NCBI GenBank assembly: GCA_003971905.1
Contig: RSEE01000099.1
Span: 164,981 to 228,980 of the forward strand
Reading direction: 5' to 3'
Length of the DNA stretch: 64,000 nt
Source: Moniliella sp. 'wahieum'
Lineage: Eukaryota > Basidiomycota > Moniliellomycetes > Moniliellales > Moniliellaceae
Positions 40,051-52,929 of the stretch are shown here, piece by piece. The position numbers and the translations under genes are program-made. Each line of letters begins with the position of its first letter. Position 1 is the first letter of the stretch. The notes beneath the pieces were generated by a model. That model had not been told where the DNA came from. It saw nothing but the letters and a program-made list of their open reading frames with translations, and did not search any database.

Positions 40051-41178
40051 CTACTTGGTCCGCTTGTACACCTTGTGCAGGAACACGGTGAACACCGCCG
40101 GCTTGAGCACCGGCGTGGCCGACGGCGCATCGGGGAACTGCTGGATCCCCCGTAATCTTGTCGTACGACGCCTGCTCGTACGCCTCAAACTTGGCCTTGA
40201 CATCCACATTCGCGCGGTGAACACTGCCTTGACCTTGGCCTCTGCCGCCGCGTCTTCCGCCCATAGTTGGCGTCCAGCACCGCACGCTGCTCGGGCGTGG
40301 CGTGGGCCAGGGCAGTGTTGATGACCCAGGAACACTTGTTGTCCTGGATGTCCGTCCCAATCTTGCCCAGCACTCGGGCGGAGCGTACGCATCCAAGTAG
40401 TCGTCCTGCACCTGGAAGTACTCCCCCAGCGGCAGCAGGATCTCCAGCGCCGCCTTGTACTGCGCCTCGTCCTGCACCCCAGCCAGGCGCGCGCGAGCGC
40501 AACCGGAAGGTAGAACGAGTAGAACGCCGTCTTGTACACGATCAGATGGTGCCTACCTCTGTGTCAGCACACACCCGCCATAGCACAGGAAAAAAACAAA
40601 GGGGGAGGGACGCACTTGTGCAGACTAAACTTGTCCAGGTCCACATGGTCTTCGGGTGCGGTGAGCAGGTCGATGAGCTGGCCCAGTTCCGTTTGGAACG
40701 TCACATCATGGAACAGCTCGAGGAAATCGACATAGGCGGCGTGCTGGCGGAAATGCTTCTTGAGCAAAAAGTAGATCGCACCCTCGAGCATAAACGCATC
40801 GTTGATCGCAATCTCGCCGACCTTGTCGACGCGGTACCAGCACGGCTGGCCGCGCCGCGTGACCGATTTGTCCATCATGTCATCTGCCACGAGGAAGTAG
40901 GCCTGGAGCAACTCGATGCACCACCCCAGGATGGCCGCGGGCGTGTACTCCGCTTCGGGCAGGTCCAGCGCCGACGCACGGCCGGTAATGATCGCATATG
41001 TCCACCACACTCAGGCCCCGGTTGAGCTTGCCGCCAGGCGTGTTGTAGTTGAGGTTGTCCTCAAACCAGCTGATCGCCGTCTCGGGGAACCCTTGAGCGC
41101 GCACGTACTCGCTCAACTCCTTCACCAGCGTGGGGAACACGGCTCAAACCGCGCACGTACAGCTGCCTTGTCTGCCAT
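40051..41178 (-). CDS. ERG20: Farnesyl diphosphate synthase
   Basis: It condenses IPP with DMAPP and GPP to farnesyl diphosphate for sterols, dolichol, ubiquinone and prenylation. The start at 41178 gives [12 protein letters not shown], then [35 protein letters not shown] and, after a frame change near 40999, [18 protein letters not shown]. The first aspartate motif is [20 protein letters not shown] and the second is [16 protein letters not shown]; both are intact. A 63-bp intron (40615-40553, GTGCGT..GTAG) joins FSLHK to [20 protein letters not shown]. The C-terminus ends [13 protein letters not shown], with the basic final residues usual in the family. Additional frame breaks lie near 40490, 40375, 40255 and 40150. 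Confidence 0.95.
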
Positions 41179-41686
41179 CTTGTTTGCTACACCGCGCTTG
41201 CGAGGGCGAGAGCGAGGTGGGGATGGGGTGGTGGTGGTAGGCCAGGTGGCAGGCGCCACGCGCCGCGCAATGAGCACATCCCGCCACACTGCCCCTGCCC
41301 CCCGCCGCCGATCTTCCACCTTGGCCGCTCCACACTTCCGCTCGCGCTCCGCGCCATTTCCGCCCCCGCCCCCCACCCTTGCGCCTGGGCCGCTGCGGGG
41401 TCACGGGATCTATGGATGGCCAACGCTGTCTCCTTGCTCGTGTCCAGGCCAAGCATCCTACCCTGGCGACGCTGCCGGCGGGGCCATCCGAGTTCATTCA
41501 TCATTCCCTTCGCGGAACGAGGCAAGGGCCAAGTGGTCCTCCCAAGGAACTTTGAAATCACCACATCATTGGATTGAAAAGAAGGAAGAGAGTGGGTCAG
41601 AGCGTATCGTAACGACACGCAGGACGAAGAGTCGCCTTGCGGCAGCTGCACCTGCGGGATGTTGTGTCTGCTCCCTGATGAGGCGC
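41179..41686. other. Intergenic upstream of farnesyl diphosphate synthase
   Basis: 508 bp between the eIF4E stop and the synthase start; it probably contains the synthase promoter. It is GC-rich with no clear TATA box. Open frames here are not family-like. Confidence 0.4.
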
Positions 41687-42627
41687 TTAGATCACAATCT
41701 TCTTCTTCCTCGACTTCTTTTCCGAGTCGTCGTGGCTCTGGAACTCGACCTCGGTGCCGTAGTGGTTGGAAACCAGGCGTTCGTCAAAGGAGGTATCGAG
41801 ACAGTGGACTTTAAAGTTGCGTCCAATGTCCATCAACTTGTCTCCCACCTTGCCCTCTACCGCCTCCTCCTCCTCCTCCGACAGTGCACGCCGCGTCCAG
41901 ATCGCAATCCGGTAAAACTGCGGTCGAGCAGCCAGCAGAACGCCCGTCACCAACGATTCTTCCCCGGCCGCGCGTTCCTGGTCCAGCGATGGCACAGCAC
42001 GCTCCCCAGGGGGGTAGGGTACCTCGAGCGTTTCCCCAATCGCAGCCAACATGGTGTGAGCCAATACCGGTCCACGTTCGGACCATGTTTCTTATCGCCG
42101 CGGCTGAACTGGAAACTCCACTTGCCGCCCTTCTCGTTGGCCGGGTCTTCCCACATAGGCTTGATGTTGTCTTTGAACAAGTAGTAGTTGGCCTTTGGAG
42201 GAAGCGAGGACGCAGGACAATGTTGTTGTACAGTCTGGCAAGGGGAGCAGAGGGGAAAAGCGTTAGTGGGAGATCGAGGAAGCCACAAAGGCGGGGGCGG
42301 GAGGGGAGGCAAGGGACAGTCGAAGGACACGACCTACCCCCAAAACTCCTCGACAGTGTCGATATCCACCACACGGTTCAGCCCTTCGCCCCAATTGTTC
42401 CTGGTGGACTTGGAGAGGTGGCCCTGCTGGGTGGGGTTGTCGAACCAGAGCGTCCAGCGCGACGCGAGCGGATGCTTGCCCTCGCTGTCGGGCTCAGCAA
42501 AGGCAGGGGCGCCCTCGGCACCCTGGGCGCCAGTAGCCTGGTCGCTTCCGAGAGGAGCCGACTTGACAGCGGCAAGCGCCTCCTTGGACGCCTGCACCAC
42601 CGCAGCGGGCGCGTGAGTGTCGGTCAT
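41687..42627 (-). CDS. Translation initiation factor eIF4E, cap-binding
   Basis: eIF4E binds the mRNA 5' cap and recruits eIF4G. The start at 42627 gives a variable Ala-rich N-terminus, then HPLASRWTLWFDNPTQQGHL, the family HPL..W..W start. VVDIDTVEEFWG follows. An intron of about 100 bp (near 42337-42235, GTAGGT..TGCCAG) joins it to LYNNIVL. Then ANYYLFKDNIKPMWEDPANE and KGGKWSFQFSRGD supply the cap-binding Trp residues. After a frame change come LVTGVLLAARPQFYRIAIWT and VGDKLMDIGRNFKVHC. The C-terminus ends VEFQSHDDSEKKSRKKKIVI, a basic tail. Frame breaks near 42200 and 42060 are taken as error. Confidence 0.93.
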
Positions 42628-45600
42628 GGAGCGCGAAAATCAACGGCGGATGGTGGAGCCGAGAGCGATGCATCACAGCTTCGACAGAGGTCTGTGCACC
42701 CGACCAACCCTAGCCCCCGCGCTGGGGAATGGGTAGTGGTAGTGGGGGGTAGGTAGGGTTGGTAATTCCACCGGCCCAAGCCAGCGCAACACTGGCCGTG
42801 TGCGGCTCCATGATGCGCTCCCTCCATTCCGCCGCTTGAAGCGTGAAGCTTGACGTGGGCTCACCGGTGCTCGCGGGAGCGCGGCTCAAGTGGGGCAATC
42901 CAGCGGGAGGCCTTCGATCCTCCACCCGAAGCGTACCGTTCATCAAGTTCAGTCATTCATCATTGCTCTCCTGGCTCAGGCGGATGCGTTTGGTCACGGC
43001 CCAGGCAGGACAGCCAGCCCGCCAAGCCTGGGCAGGCATAGCAGCACCAGGGAGCGCCCGCGCAGCCCAACTGCACTATCCGTTTCCATCCCTCTGCGAC
43101 ACACAGGCATTGCCAGGATGGCCTTCCGCTCGCCACCACCCAACTATATTGAAGCCGTCCCCACCGTGCCCTCACACAGCGCGGCAGGGGAGAGCGTAAT
43201 GCGCATCGCGGGAATGAGGGCGGGGAACCGTACAGGGGGCAGGCCTCCCTTCCAGCCGATATCGGTTGCACATCATCCCGCTCTCCACCCCGCCCTTCCC
43301 GCCCACATCTCCGCCTTGGCGCGCCCACAGCACACAGCCATTTTGGTCCATTTTAGCCATCCATCATCTCCGCCACCCAGTACATGAGTCAGATGCACAA
43401 CAGGTCTTCCAACTACTCCGTCGGATTGCTTCCCGACACCCCATAGAGTCAACCAACCAGATCGCACATGATATTATGGCGAGGGGGAGGGAAATGGAGC
43501 CCAACCCGGATATATCCTGCAACCTGATCAGAGGTCATTCTGGCCAGAACGGTCGGGTTTATATGTTGATGCCACGCATTCCTGTAGCTCGTGGACGAAA
43601 GCTATATGATTGGGCTCCATCCGCAACAGGCGCTCCTTGCCCGTTTATCGAACTTGAGTCATCTAGCCTCATCTCGTGGGTCTCAAAAATGGAGAGCGCG
43701 TCATCGACAGTTCTCGTTCAAGGTTCGTGTGCGGTTTGTCATGCGCCAGATCAACTGCACAGTCATAGCCAATCCAGCAAGTGCGCTCTGGCGACCAAAC
43801 CAAATGCGTTTCCATCACGGTACATTTGTTTGTTCTAGATCTTCTTTCCCCCTCTTTGTGCGGCCGGCGATCTGAATCGACGGTAGCACACAGAAGAAGC
43901 ATGTAAGAACCGTCAATCCAACGTACACCCATCGCAGCATCATGTTGTGGATGATCTAGTTCGCAAACAAAACAAGTCTGCTTGAGCGCGCGCACAAAAA
44001 GGAATGACCATCCCATCATTTGCACCATGCATCGTCATTGCAAACTGTCCAATTTCTGTGGGGCACGCAGCTAGAGTTGCGGATGCCAGTGAGAGCACCG
44101 ACAGGACCGAAGGGTGAGGTCTGAGTGGAGAGGGGACTTTTTGTACCGTCCCATTCCACCAGCTCACACTACCTTCTCGGTCCAGGAAAGCGATTTTGAG
44201 TAGATCCCCTGCAGCTCATGTACATGAGCGTACTGGGATTGTTGTCTCTGCTGATGGATGCGACTCAGGGCATCACTGTGTACGGTCTGTTTTTTCGGGA
44301 GAGATAGAGGGAAGAGTTACCAGTCCCCAAGCAATAAGTTATGCTTTCGGGCGACCTACCAGCACATGTGCACATGGACCTAGTCGACTTAGCATCGAGC
44401 TCGACTGTGGCGCCACTCTGGTGTACCAGTGGCGTCGGTAGCCAAGCCCGGAACCTTCGGGTTCATTCCTTGCAACAATCTTCTTCCTGGCGGACAGGAA
44501 TATTCTCTAGCCTCTATAGCTCATGTGCAATGTAATACACCATCAAACACCTGCTCTCTGTGGTCTTCTACATGGGCCACCCGCCATGTATCGGACGGCG
44601 AGGCAAGCGCCCATCTAGACATAACGGATAACCCGCGTGATCGATCCCATCAATCGTATCCCTTCTCCCCTGCGCTCCCGCAGTGTCAGGGGTTTGACAA
44701 GCATGCATACGACTATCGTCAGTTTTTCATACGTTCATCCAGCACCGACCGTCCTGGCTTTTTTCCGGTTATCGGGTACTGGGTCTCGGTTACCAGTTAC
44801 CGGTTACCGGTTACCCCGCTACAAGGATCAACGTATCGTTTCTCCCGACCCAAGGGGAAAAGAGACGTTCCTAAAAGGAGTGTGATGCGGTGACTAACCT
44901 GCATCTCGAGGTCACACTCTTATAGTAGTCACCACTATATCTATAGGAGACGATTCAATTGACTATATCGATTAGTGACTATAGTTACTGCTACTAAGTA
45001 CTAACTATCTGTGTTCTGTGTTTTCCGTTTTGTTGGTTACTAGTTACTAGTTACTAGTTACTCCCCCCCCTCCCCCCCGCCCGCTTCTTCACCGAACCCA
45101 AGAGAGGGGGTGGTGGTATCGAGACGAAGGTGACGACGAACGACGAAAAAGTTCAACGTTCAACTGAACGTTCAGTACCAGTGTTCAGTTGAGTTGACCG
45201 TTCGGTGAACTTGTCCGTTGAACGTGAGCGCGTGAGCCAAGCAAGGAATGGGAAAGCCGGGAATGCATCCTGCGAAACGCACAACGCGCAATGGAGAAAC
45301 AGGTCATGGGTCACGGTGGTTGGTGGTGGTGTGCGACAAGGCCCGAGACGGTTCGACGTTGTTCGGTGCCGCTTGCAATCCGGGTCAAGACGCGCGGGCG
45401 TTGCATAAGCTGCTGGCTGCCTTCGGCCGTTACGCGTTACAGGCAAAGGAACATGTCCGGCTGGTTTGGACTGTGACGTGGTGACGTGGTGACATGCATG
45501 TGACCAGGCGATTTGTGGATGGGTCGATGGGCATGCAACGGTGGGATACCGCGGCAGGAAAAAAACGGCGGTAATGGAGGTGATCGGGTGATCGGTAACC

Positions 45601-46815
45601 GGTACCCGATCCTCCGATCCTCCGGGCAACCGTAGACCGTAGGCGCCGGTTCGGCATCCAGGACGCCGCGGCGGCACTGCCGGCACGCCAGGCACGCCCT
45701 GCAGCCACGGCGCGAAGAGTGAACGTTTGGCAAGCTGATCCGGACATGATCCGGACATTAGCACGGGCATTGATTGGCATGCCGGTTGAGTTGATGCGTG
45801 ACACTGCATGCGACGTTGAACAGTTGAGCGTTGTTTTAAACGTTCAACGTGGATGCGTCGCGCACTAGTCCATGGGTACTGGAGGGCCAGTGGGCGCAGA
45901 GGGAGTGGGCCGCTAGATCTGCGATCGGACAGGACGCAGGACCGAGGACGCTGGATGTGACAGCTAAGGCTTAGCGCTTGCCTGGGCTTGGCGCTTGGAT
46001 GGCTTGGCGTTGTGGCTGCCGCCGTGGCTGGCGCTGGGCCAGGGCCAGCTGCTGGAGGAACAGGGGGATCCGCGGACATGGACGGCGTTAAGGGGGTGGA
46101 CACGTGACGCGTGCACCGAGGGTGGGTGGGGCTGCGGTGCGGCAGCTGCGGCTGCGTGCTGCGTGCTGCGTGCTGCGGCTGCGCGCCGCGGCTGCGAGCT
46201 GCAGGGCACAGCAGATGCTCACCCATCGGCCATACCCTGCATACTCTGCACACCACAGCGCATGTCAGCATGTCAGGCATGATGCATGATGCATGATGCA
46301 TGATGCATGATGTGACGGGGCATGTGACGGCCACCTGGCCTCCGTTTCCAAGTCACGCGTCACGCGTCACTCGTCATGCGTCCGGCCGGCAGGCATGCGG
46401 CATGCATGCCAACGCGGCCGACGCCACACGGGCTGCCGCCCAGGAGCGCAGTACGTTAGCTAAGCGCCACGCCCCGAGCACCCACCACAGTTGCAACCCA
46501 GCCGTCGGACCTGGCAGCTGGTGCCTGTGCTTGCGCCGCGCCCTCGCGTCGGCAGCCTCGGCTGAAAAAGAGGCGCTGCCCGGCCAGTGTCCAGCGTCGT
46601 TTGCCCAGCCTCGTCCGGCCACCGCGGCGGGGCAGGCGGAGCAGCAGCCCGCAGTCGCAGCCCGCAGCACTGCTCGCGTGCAAGCAGCCGCGGAGCGCTC
46701 GGCATCTTTCTTGTCAGGCTGGCAACTCGTACTAGTACCTCGTAGTTACTGACTCTGCGCAGCCACCGCCATCCGCCATCCTCCATCCCTTCTCTTGCTT
46801 CCCACCCCCACCACC
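42628..46815. other. Long intergenic region with short-word repeats
   Basis: No gene recognised in about 4.2 kb. Features seen: GTTACCGGTTACCGGTTACC (about 44795-44814); ACTAGTTACTAGTTACTAGTTACT (about 45038-45062); GTTCAACGTTCAACTGAACGTTC (about 45150-45172) with further TTGAACG words to 45230 and again at 45810-45852; GTGCTGCGTGCTGCGTGCTGC (about 46150-46170); and five tandem GCATGAT units (about 46276-46310). Long open frames at 45153-46334 and 46300-46750 are Pro/Ala/His low complexity without family features. The repeats resemble those in other promoter-type gaps. Confidence 0.5.
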
Positions 46816-49407
46816 ATGCCCGACGTCAGCGACACCGCCTACGACCCCCCCGCCGGCCCCCTTGCCCGCGCCGTCGCCCACGGCATCGCCCGCCTCACCC
46901 AGGCCGTCCAGCCTGCCCCGCGCCACTTTGGCTGGCACGCCCGGCCCCAGGTCGCCGCGTATGCGCGCGAGTATGCGGCCTGCTGCCAGTCCTACGCCGC
47001 CCCAGCAGCCTCCGCCGCTTCACCTCCTCCATCCCTCTCTCTCCAGCACCTCCCCCTCCCTCCTCTCCCAGTCCGACGCCGACCACAGCCACCGCCATCC
47101 CGACGACGACGACGACGACAGCGCCGACGACGACAGCGGCCACGCTGCCACCCTGACCCAGCCCCCGCGCCGTCCCCCTCCCCTCCCCTCCGCACATCCA
47201 CCCCTGCTTCCGCTGCCCTCCCCCCCACCACTGCTACCCCCGTGTCCGCTGCCAAGCAAGCTGCCGGTCCCAACCAACTCACCTTCACCCTCTCCCCAGA
47301 GCAGTCCCCGTGCAGTCCCGGTGCAGTCCCCAGTGCAGCCCCATCCATCCCACCCCACCCCCTTGGCGCGCCCGCGTGTGCACTCATGACTCGCATTGCC
47401 TCCTGGTCTGCGCGCGCTCGCCCACGCCCCCCTGTCCCCACACCCGTGCATCCACTGCGCCGGCCGACCAGGCCCAAGCGCAACCGCCCTGGGAGTCTCG
47501 GGGCCTCCCTCTACCCCTTTGTCTGCCCCCCTGCCTCCCGTTCGGTCCAACTCATGTTCTCCCTCCTGCGTGCCAAGCCAGCCGCCTCGCTTTTCCCAGC
47601 CCCTGCGGCGCGCAGCTCGGCCGAACCAGCCACCAGCCCCAAGCGCGTCAAGGTGGTTGTACGGCACAAGCCCACTGGCGGGGCGAGTACCCTTACTTTC
47701 TTGGCCAACAGTTGTTGTCGGCACCGAACCAGCTCGCCCTTTGCCCACCCCTCCCGTGCCCCCCGTGCAGGCTTCGGGACCTACACCGTCTCCTCTTGCT
47801 GCCGCTGCGCTCCCGAGCCCATCAGCAGCGGGGCCCCCACCCCGTGTCTCGGTCTCCGATTCCTCCGAGCCCAGTTCCCGCCGTCTCTCTCTCTCTGCCA
47901 TTCGCCGTTCCATCCAGATCCGTGCTCCCTCGCTGTCGCCCCGATGGCACCGGTGCGCATCGTCTCTCCTTCCCTTCCGCCTCCGCCTCCGCCTCTGCCT
48001 CTGCCTCCGCTCCGCCCCCGCCAGCAGCACCAACGGTAGCCAGCCCGCCTCCTGCACCAGGTGTGCGCAAACGTCCGACGTGGGCCATGCGGTGGTCGCT
48101 GGATGGGCGGTACGTTGCGATGGCTGGAGAAGATGGGACGGTGTACATTTACGCCGTCAAGGGCGCGGTGGGGAGCCCGAGGTGCTTGCGCTGGGGGCTC
48201 CCAGGCTCGGATCCGGCCTCGTCCGTGCCCGGCCTTCTGCCCCACGATGCACGGAGTGTGTTGCAACCGCACCCTGTGCGGCGTCTGCGTGAGCACACGG
48301 GCGCCATCCTCGACCTAGCATGGAGCAAGAACGGGTTCTTGGCGTCGTGCTCGTTGGACCGGACCGTGCGCCTGTGGCATCCCAAAGCGGCGCGGTGTCT
48401 CGCGTGTTTACGCACGCCGACTTGGTTGCCGGCGTCACCTTTCACCCCAAGGACGAGCGTTTCTGCTCTCGGCCTCGCTCGACGGCAGGATGGTGATCTG
48501 GAACATCCCTGCTCGCCAAGTGCACTATTCCGCCAAAGTGCCCGGTCTTCCTACGGCCGTCTCGTTCAGTGCGTCGGGGCAGGACGTGCTGGTGGGCACG
48601 TTTGAGGGCCACGTGCAGTATCGGACGGACGGAGAAGTTGCAAGTCGTCAGCTCGGACCGCGTGGCCCGGGGCAAAGTCACCGGCATCGAGCCGCTCGGC
48701 CCTGATACCGTTTTGATCAGTGCCAACGATTCGCGTATCCGGGTGTGGGACGTACGTGGTCGTCGTCTTGCTGCGCCCGAACTGCGCTCCAGCATGTACC
48801 TCAACAACCAGACCCAAATTCGTGCCAGCCTGCCGCCCGATGGCCGCGTCGCGTCTCGGGCTCCGAGGACGGCAAAGTGTTCCTATTTGACCTACCGGCC
48901 GCTACGTCTTCCTCTGCCTCGCCCGGGCCCGAAGACAAGGACAAGGACAACCAACCGACACAAACCCCGACAAAGAACGAGACAGTGGCTGCAAACGAAA
49001 AGAACGCCAACCACAACCGCCATATGCGATGTGGACCGCGTCCGCGACCAAGGCAGCCATCAGGTGCCGTCATGGCGCCACTGAGCACGTCCGACTGGCT
49101 CCGGCGCGCTGGCGACCCGGTGCTTGCGCCCGGTCGGATCGTGCTCACTGCCGATGCGGAGGGCACGCTGCGTGTGTGGCGCGCCGAGGGCGGTGCGGAC
49201 GCCGAGGCGCCAAGCCAGCCTGCTCCCCCCGACCACGTCTTGCCCATGCCTCGTCCCTCGGCGACAGGGCGAGGGCGCACGCCAACTCGGTCGCCTCCCC
49301 GTCGTCCCCCATCGTCGGTGGTGGTGGCGGTACCGCCCCGGCCCTCACTGCGTCCCCTGTCTTGCTTCGTCCCTTGGTCCGCTAAGCGCGAGGAGCTCCT
49401 GGAGTGA
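46816..49407 (+). CDS. WD40-repeat protein, WDR44-like
   Basis: WDR44-type proteins carry a C-terminal WD40 propeller and bind Rab11-like GTPases in animals; the fungal role is not settled. The start at 46816 gives MPDVSDTAYDPPAGPLARAV. A Pro/Ser-rich N-terminal half follows, with an acidic DDDDDDSADDDSG stretch. The propeller region is recognisable across several frames: WSLDGRYVAMAGEDGTVYIY, HTGAILDLAWSKNGFLASCS followed by LDRTVRLWHP, FHPKDE, IWNIPARQVHYSAKVPGLPT, SSDRVARGKVTGIEPLGPDT, VLISANDSRIRVWDVR and NNQTQIRA. A late blade reads IVLTADAEGTLRVWRAEGG. The last frame ends SAKREELLE. Frame breaks are numerous (for example near 48410, 48470, 48640, 48850) and the low-complexity N-terminal frame is uncertain. 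Confidence 0.8.
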
Positions 49408-51129
49408 GGGGTACTTCCCTCGCTTGGTGGGTTGTTGCTGCCCCGGTCCGCTTCCTCTTCTTGTTTTGGGTTCTGTTCTTTTGACCTTGCCTTGGGTTTG
49501 GCGGTCTGCTCGGCGCTCCCGGCCCGGTTCTGGCTACCCCATTGCCCGCATTTCGTCGTGTCGGATCGTGTGCAGGACCGGACGGGCTCGGTAGTCGGCA
49601 AGGCTCGCCTTGGATCGCTTCCCGCCCTCTTGTCCCTTGTCATGTTGCCACTTGTCACTTGTCATTTGGCACCGATTTACTCTATATTCTCCCCTCTCCA
49701 CTTCTCACCTCTCATCTGTCATTTCTCATTTTCTCACCTCTCACTCCTCCGACTTTCTTCATCCACTTGCTGTGTTCCTCCCTGGCATCACTGCTCTTGT
49801 CTGCTCGCTGCACGCACGCATCGGTTACCGGGGTACGGGTACGGCGTACGTACCCCGACCCCCCTTCCCTCGTCCTCCCCTCGGTCTTCCCCTCGGTCTC
49901 TCCCTCAGTCCCCCTGGGCCCCTGTATCGGTCCCTGCCTCGGTCCCCGTCGGCCCCGCACTACCAACTACCCAATGTATTTTTGCTGCATACTCTCTCTT
50001 GAATCGAATTCAGCTGTAGCTACGCTACCACGCTACGGCCGATTGCACGTGTAAGGGCACGATAGGAAACAGCCAGAGATAGCTTCATCTAAGCTCCTTC
50101 ATCGATCATCCTGCATCCTGACGCTAGTCCCACCTTAGCTTGAGTGCAGCAGGGAGAACAGCATTGAGCAGGGAACGAGGCGCGACGGTCCCCAATCCCG
50201 ACGCGCGTCGCGGACTCTGATGCATCACATGTACACCCATGTCACACCAAGTGGTGACATGCGTGTCACGGCATCACATGCCACCACACTCCCACCGAGG
50301 AGGCTCGAGCCACGTGACGTGTCCCCAACCACTAAACGCAACCAACCCATCCAACTGTCCACCCAAACCACCCGAGCCTTGTCTAGGCCGCAATCCTTAC
50401 ACATTGGGCGCGGTCGCGGCGCGGGGTGGGTGAGAGGAGGAATGGTTTTGCAAGTGGGGACCCTACTAGTACTGTACTCGTCCTCTCTCGATCGGTTAAA
50501 GACCAGGGAGAGCAGCAGTTGATGGTGTATTGCACTGCACATGCGCTCCAGAGGCTAGGCATTGCGGGAGGCGAGCAAAGCGGGGGGCAGCGGGGTGGGG
50601 ACGTAATCGGCGCGAGGCGGCCTGGGCACAACGGGGCGGAACGAGGGCCGCCGCGCACATGAATATTCCGGCGCGCCAGGGAAGAATATGCGAGGAGAAG
50701 AAACCGAAGGTTCGGTGGGCTGCCGGCGCCACTGCACCAGTGTGGCGTCCCACCACCACGCGGGACTCAGTACTCACTAGCCACTAACCATTATTCACTC
50801 CGGAGGCCATGGAATGCAGCCAGCCAGCTGGCCGCGCCGCAGCAGCACCACTTCCGACCCCACCCCTTTCTATTGCCGGGCGGGCCTAGTCGATGCGCGT
50901 GAGGCGCCCACCACCCGGTTAACCCTACCGCCCCGCTGCGCCCACTCTCCCGCCCCCCCGTGCAGCATCTGCACACTGGCCTGCTCTGCGCCGACGTTCA
51001 ATATCAGGTATGCAGGCAGAGCGCAAAACCCTATCTCCCGATGGCCGCGCGTGGCCAGTGCACACACACTGCCACCGTGCGCACTGGGACCGCCTGCGGG
51101 CTCTACACTAGCGCCATGGGGAGGCCTGC
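49408..51129. other. Intergenic
   Basis: Pyrimidine-rich repeats (TCTCACCTCTCATCTGTCATTTCTC, about 49700-49745) follow the WD40 gene. Runs of CCCTCGGTCT/CCCTCAGTCC units lie at about 49878-49945. Palindromic GTGACATGCGTGTCAC-like sequence lies near 50253-50268. No gene is recognised. Confidence 0.4.
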
Positions 51130-52610
51130 GCGCGCGTCGTCTGCGCTGCCAGTCCAGTCGCTCGATAAAAGGATGCCCCCCCCGCCGTGGGCCACTTTCT
51201 TTTCCCCACCTATCGCCAGAGTTGCGCGCCCCCCTCCGCGCCGTGGGCGGCTGGTTGTGGGTCCATGGGGCAGCGTGCGTGGAGCAAGCCAAGTGCGCGT
51301 GCTGTCCCCCCCCGCCAGCCTCCCATGGCGGGCGCCCTCTCTCCCTTGCCAAGGCGGTCGGACCAGGCAGCGGTCAAGCGGGCGTCTGGGTGGTCGCCGG
51401 GCCTTTGTACCGGCGCTCCCACCGGTGGCCTTCCCGTCGTCCGCTTGGGCCTTTGCCTGTGGTGAATTGTCAAGACGGCAAGACATGCCTAGATCGCATC
51501 TCTGTACATGGATGAGACGATGTGAGGCGGCCAGCGGGAGTGCTGGTTCGCTTTTGAGGACGTGCTTTCCAGTTGTCACGGTTTATCGTTCGCCTCTTGA
51601 CGCACTGGTCCAACTGTGGCGACACTCGAACGATTGATGTCGGGCGGCCCTAAAGAGAGGCTGCTGACCTGCACGGGGTCGCGTATCCCCCACTTGGATC
51701 CCTAGCATTCCCAAGCGAGTCGCGAAGTTGCGGACGCCGAAGCATGGCCATGTCTGCCCCGACCGAGGGAGCGGGATCCACGAGCATCGTTGAGTCGGCC
51801 GACGGTTGCGAACCCAAGCGACGCAAGTGTGGTATTTTTCGTCAAACATGGGGCATGCGGCACGGTGCTTACGAGGTAGTACTGCATTGGAGCCCTGGTA
51901 ATTTCGGTCGAGGTTCCTGGTCAGCCAACGTTGACTCCGTGAAAACCAGGTCTGAACTTGCTGTTATGCAAGAGTTTTGAGGGTAATCCTGCGAGGCCCA
52001 GTTGGTCCCTGGCTCCAAAAACCCCATTGGTTCCTGGTAAGCCTAAACCAGTGCAACGATCGCAGTCTGGTAAACTGTCGAGACGTTTTGATTGTGGATC
52101 CCTCCACTTAGCCCCAAGGTACTCCAAGCACGCCAAAAGATGCGTTAGACATTGGAACCTGTGATGCGCTCCCCCACTCTGTCCGAGAGAAGGACAGTCT
52201 TGTCGACCGTTTCCATTGCTGCTCCCACGAAACCTTGTTCTATTCCCGTTGCCCCCCGCCGACCAAGTTAACCCCGTCACGTAGGACGGAGCGAAGATGA
52301 GACTGAAACCAACGGAGCAAAAATCCATTCAACCAAGAAAGTTTCTCTGCCTTTTCAAGGCTCAGAAGCCTGGTTGCCTTGCCCGTCCCATCCCTGTACC
52401 CCCCCTGTTGCAAGAGCGCGATCTGCCCGGTGCTTTGTTCCGTCCAGCGACGGCCCGGATCCGGCGCAGCCGGCCTTGTCTTGCCTTTCCTCGTCTTGAT
52501 TTCTCACCTCCCCACGAGGGGTTTTTGGCCCGTTCCAATCCATTCGGACGTCGATGTTGCTCCGGTCGTTTGGCTGGTGGGACGATGTCTTTCCCCTCGT
52601 ACTTTGTTGT
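51130..52610 (+). repeat. Dispersed repeat, copy 2 (about 1.4 kb)
   Basis: Colinear with 3600-2140 on the opposite strand. Landmarks are GATAAAAGG (51163-51172), CGCCAGAG, CATGGGGCAGCGTG, TGTCAAGACGGCAAG (about 51468), GGTTCCTGGTCAGCCAACG (about 51912), GTGGATCCCTCCAC (about 52094), GTCCAGCGACGG (about 52441) and GACGATGTCTTTCCCC (about 52580). Long stretches between landmarks differ by substitutions and indels, so the copies are old. No protein is conserved between them. Confidence 0.6.
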
Positions 52611-52929
52611 TGTGTGCGCTTGTAGAGATAGGTAGGTTCACGTTGGGTTGCCAGGTGGAGATGTGCAAGGTTGGAGTCGAGATGGGGGCGTGGCAGGCAG
52701 GGGGACCGTTTCGCTCTGGATGCTTGGTTGGGGCTTGGGACCAATTCTCAGAGAGTCAGTCTGTACTAGTTCATGCCGCCTCGACCCATACCTATTGCGT
52801 CTCTAAGATGGAGACGTTTGTCCCTACAGTCAAGGCCGGCGGTGGCACTGGTGACGTTCAGGTTCCGCGTCAGCTAAATTTTGGCTCTCTCATGCGGTAT
52901 GTCAGTCTCCTTGCAAAGGATGCACCCAA

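Noticed and set aside
46276-46310. Possible CRISPR or telomere-like array from GCATGAT units
   Set aside because: Units are 7 bp without spacers and do not resemble a fungal telomere; it is a microsatellite-like repeat in a eukaryotic genome.
45153-46334. 393-codon minus-strand frame
   Set aside because: Made of promoter-type repeats and Pro/His/Ala runs; no conserved domain.
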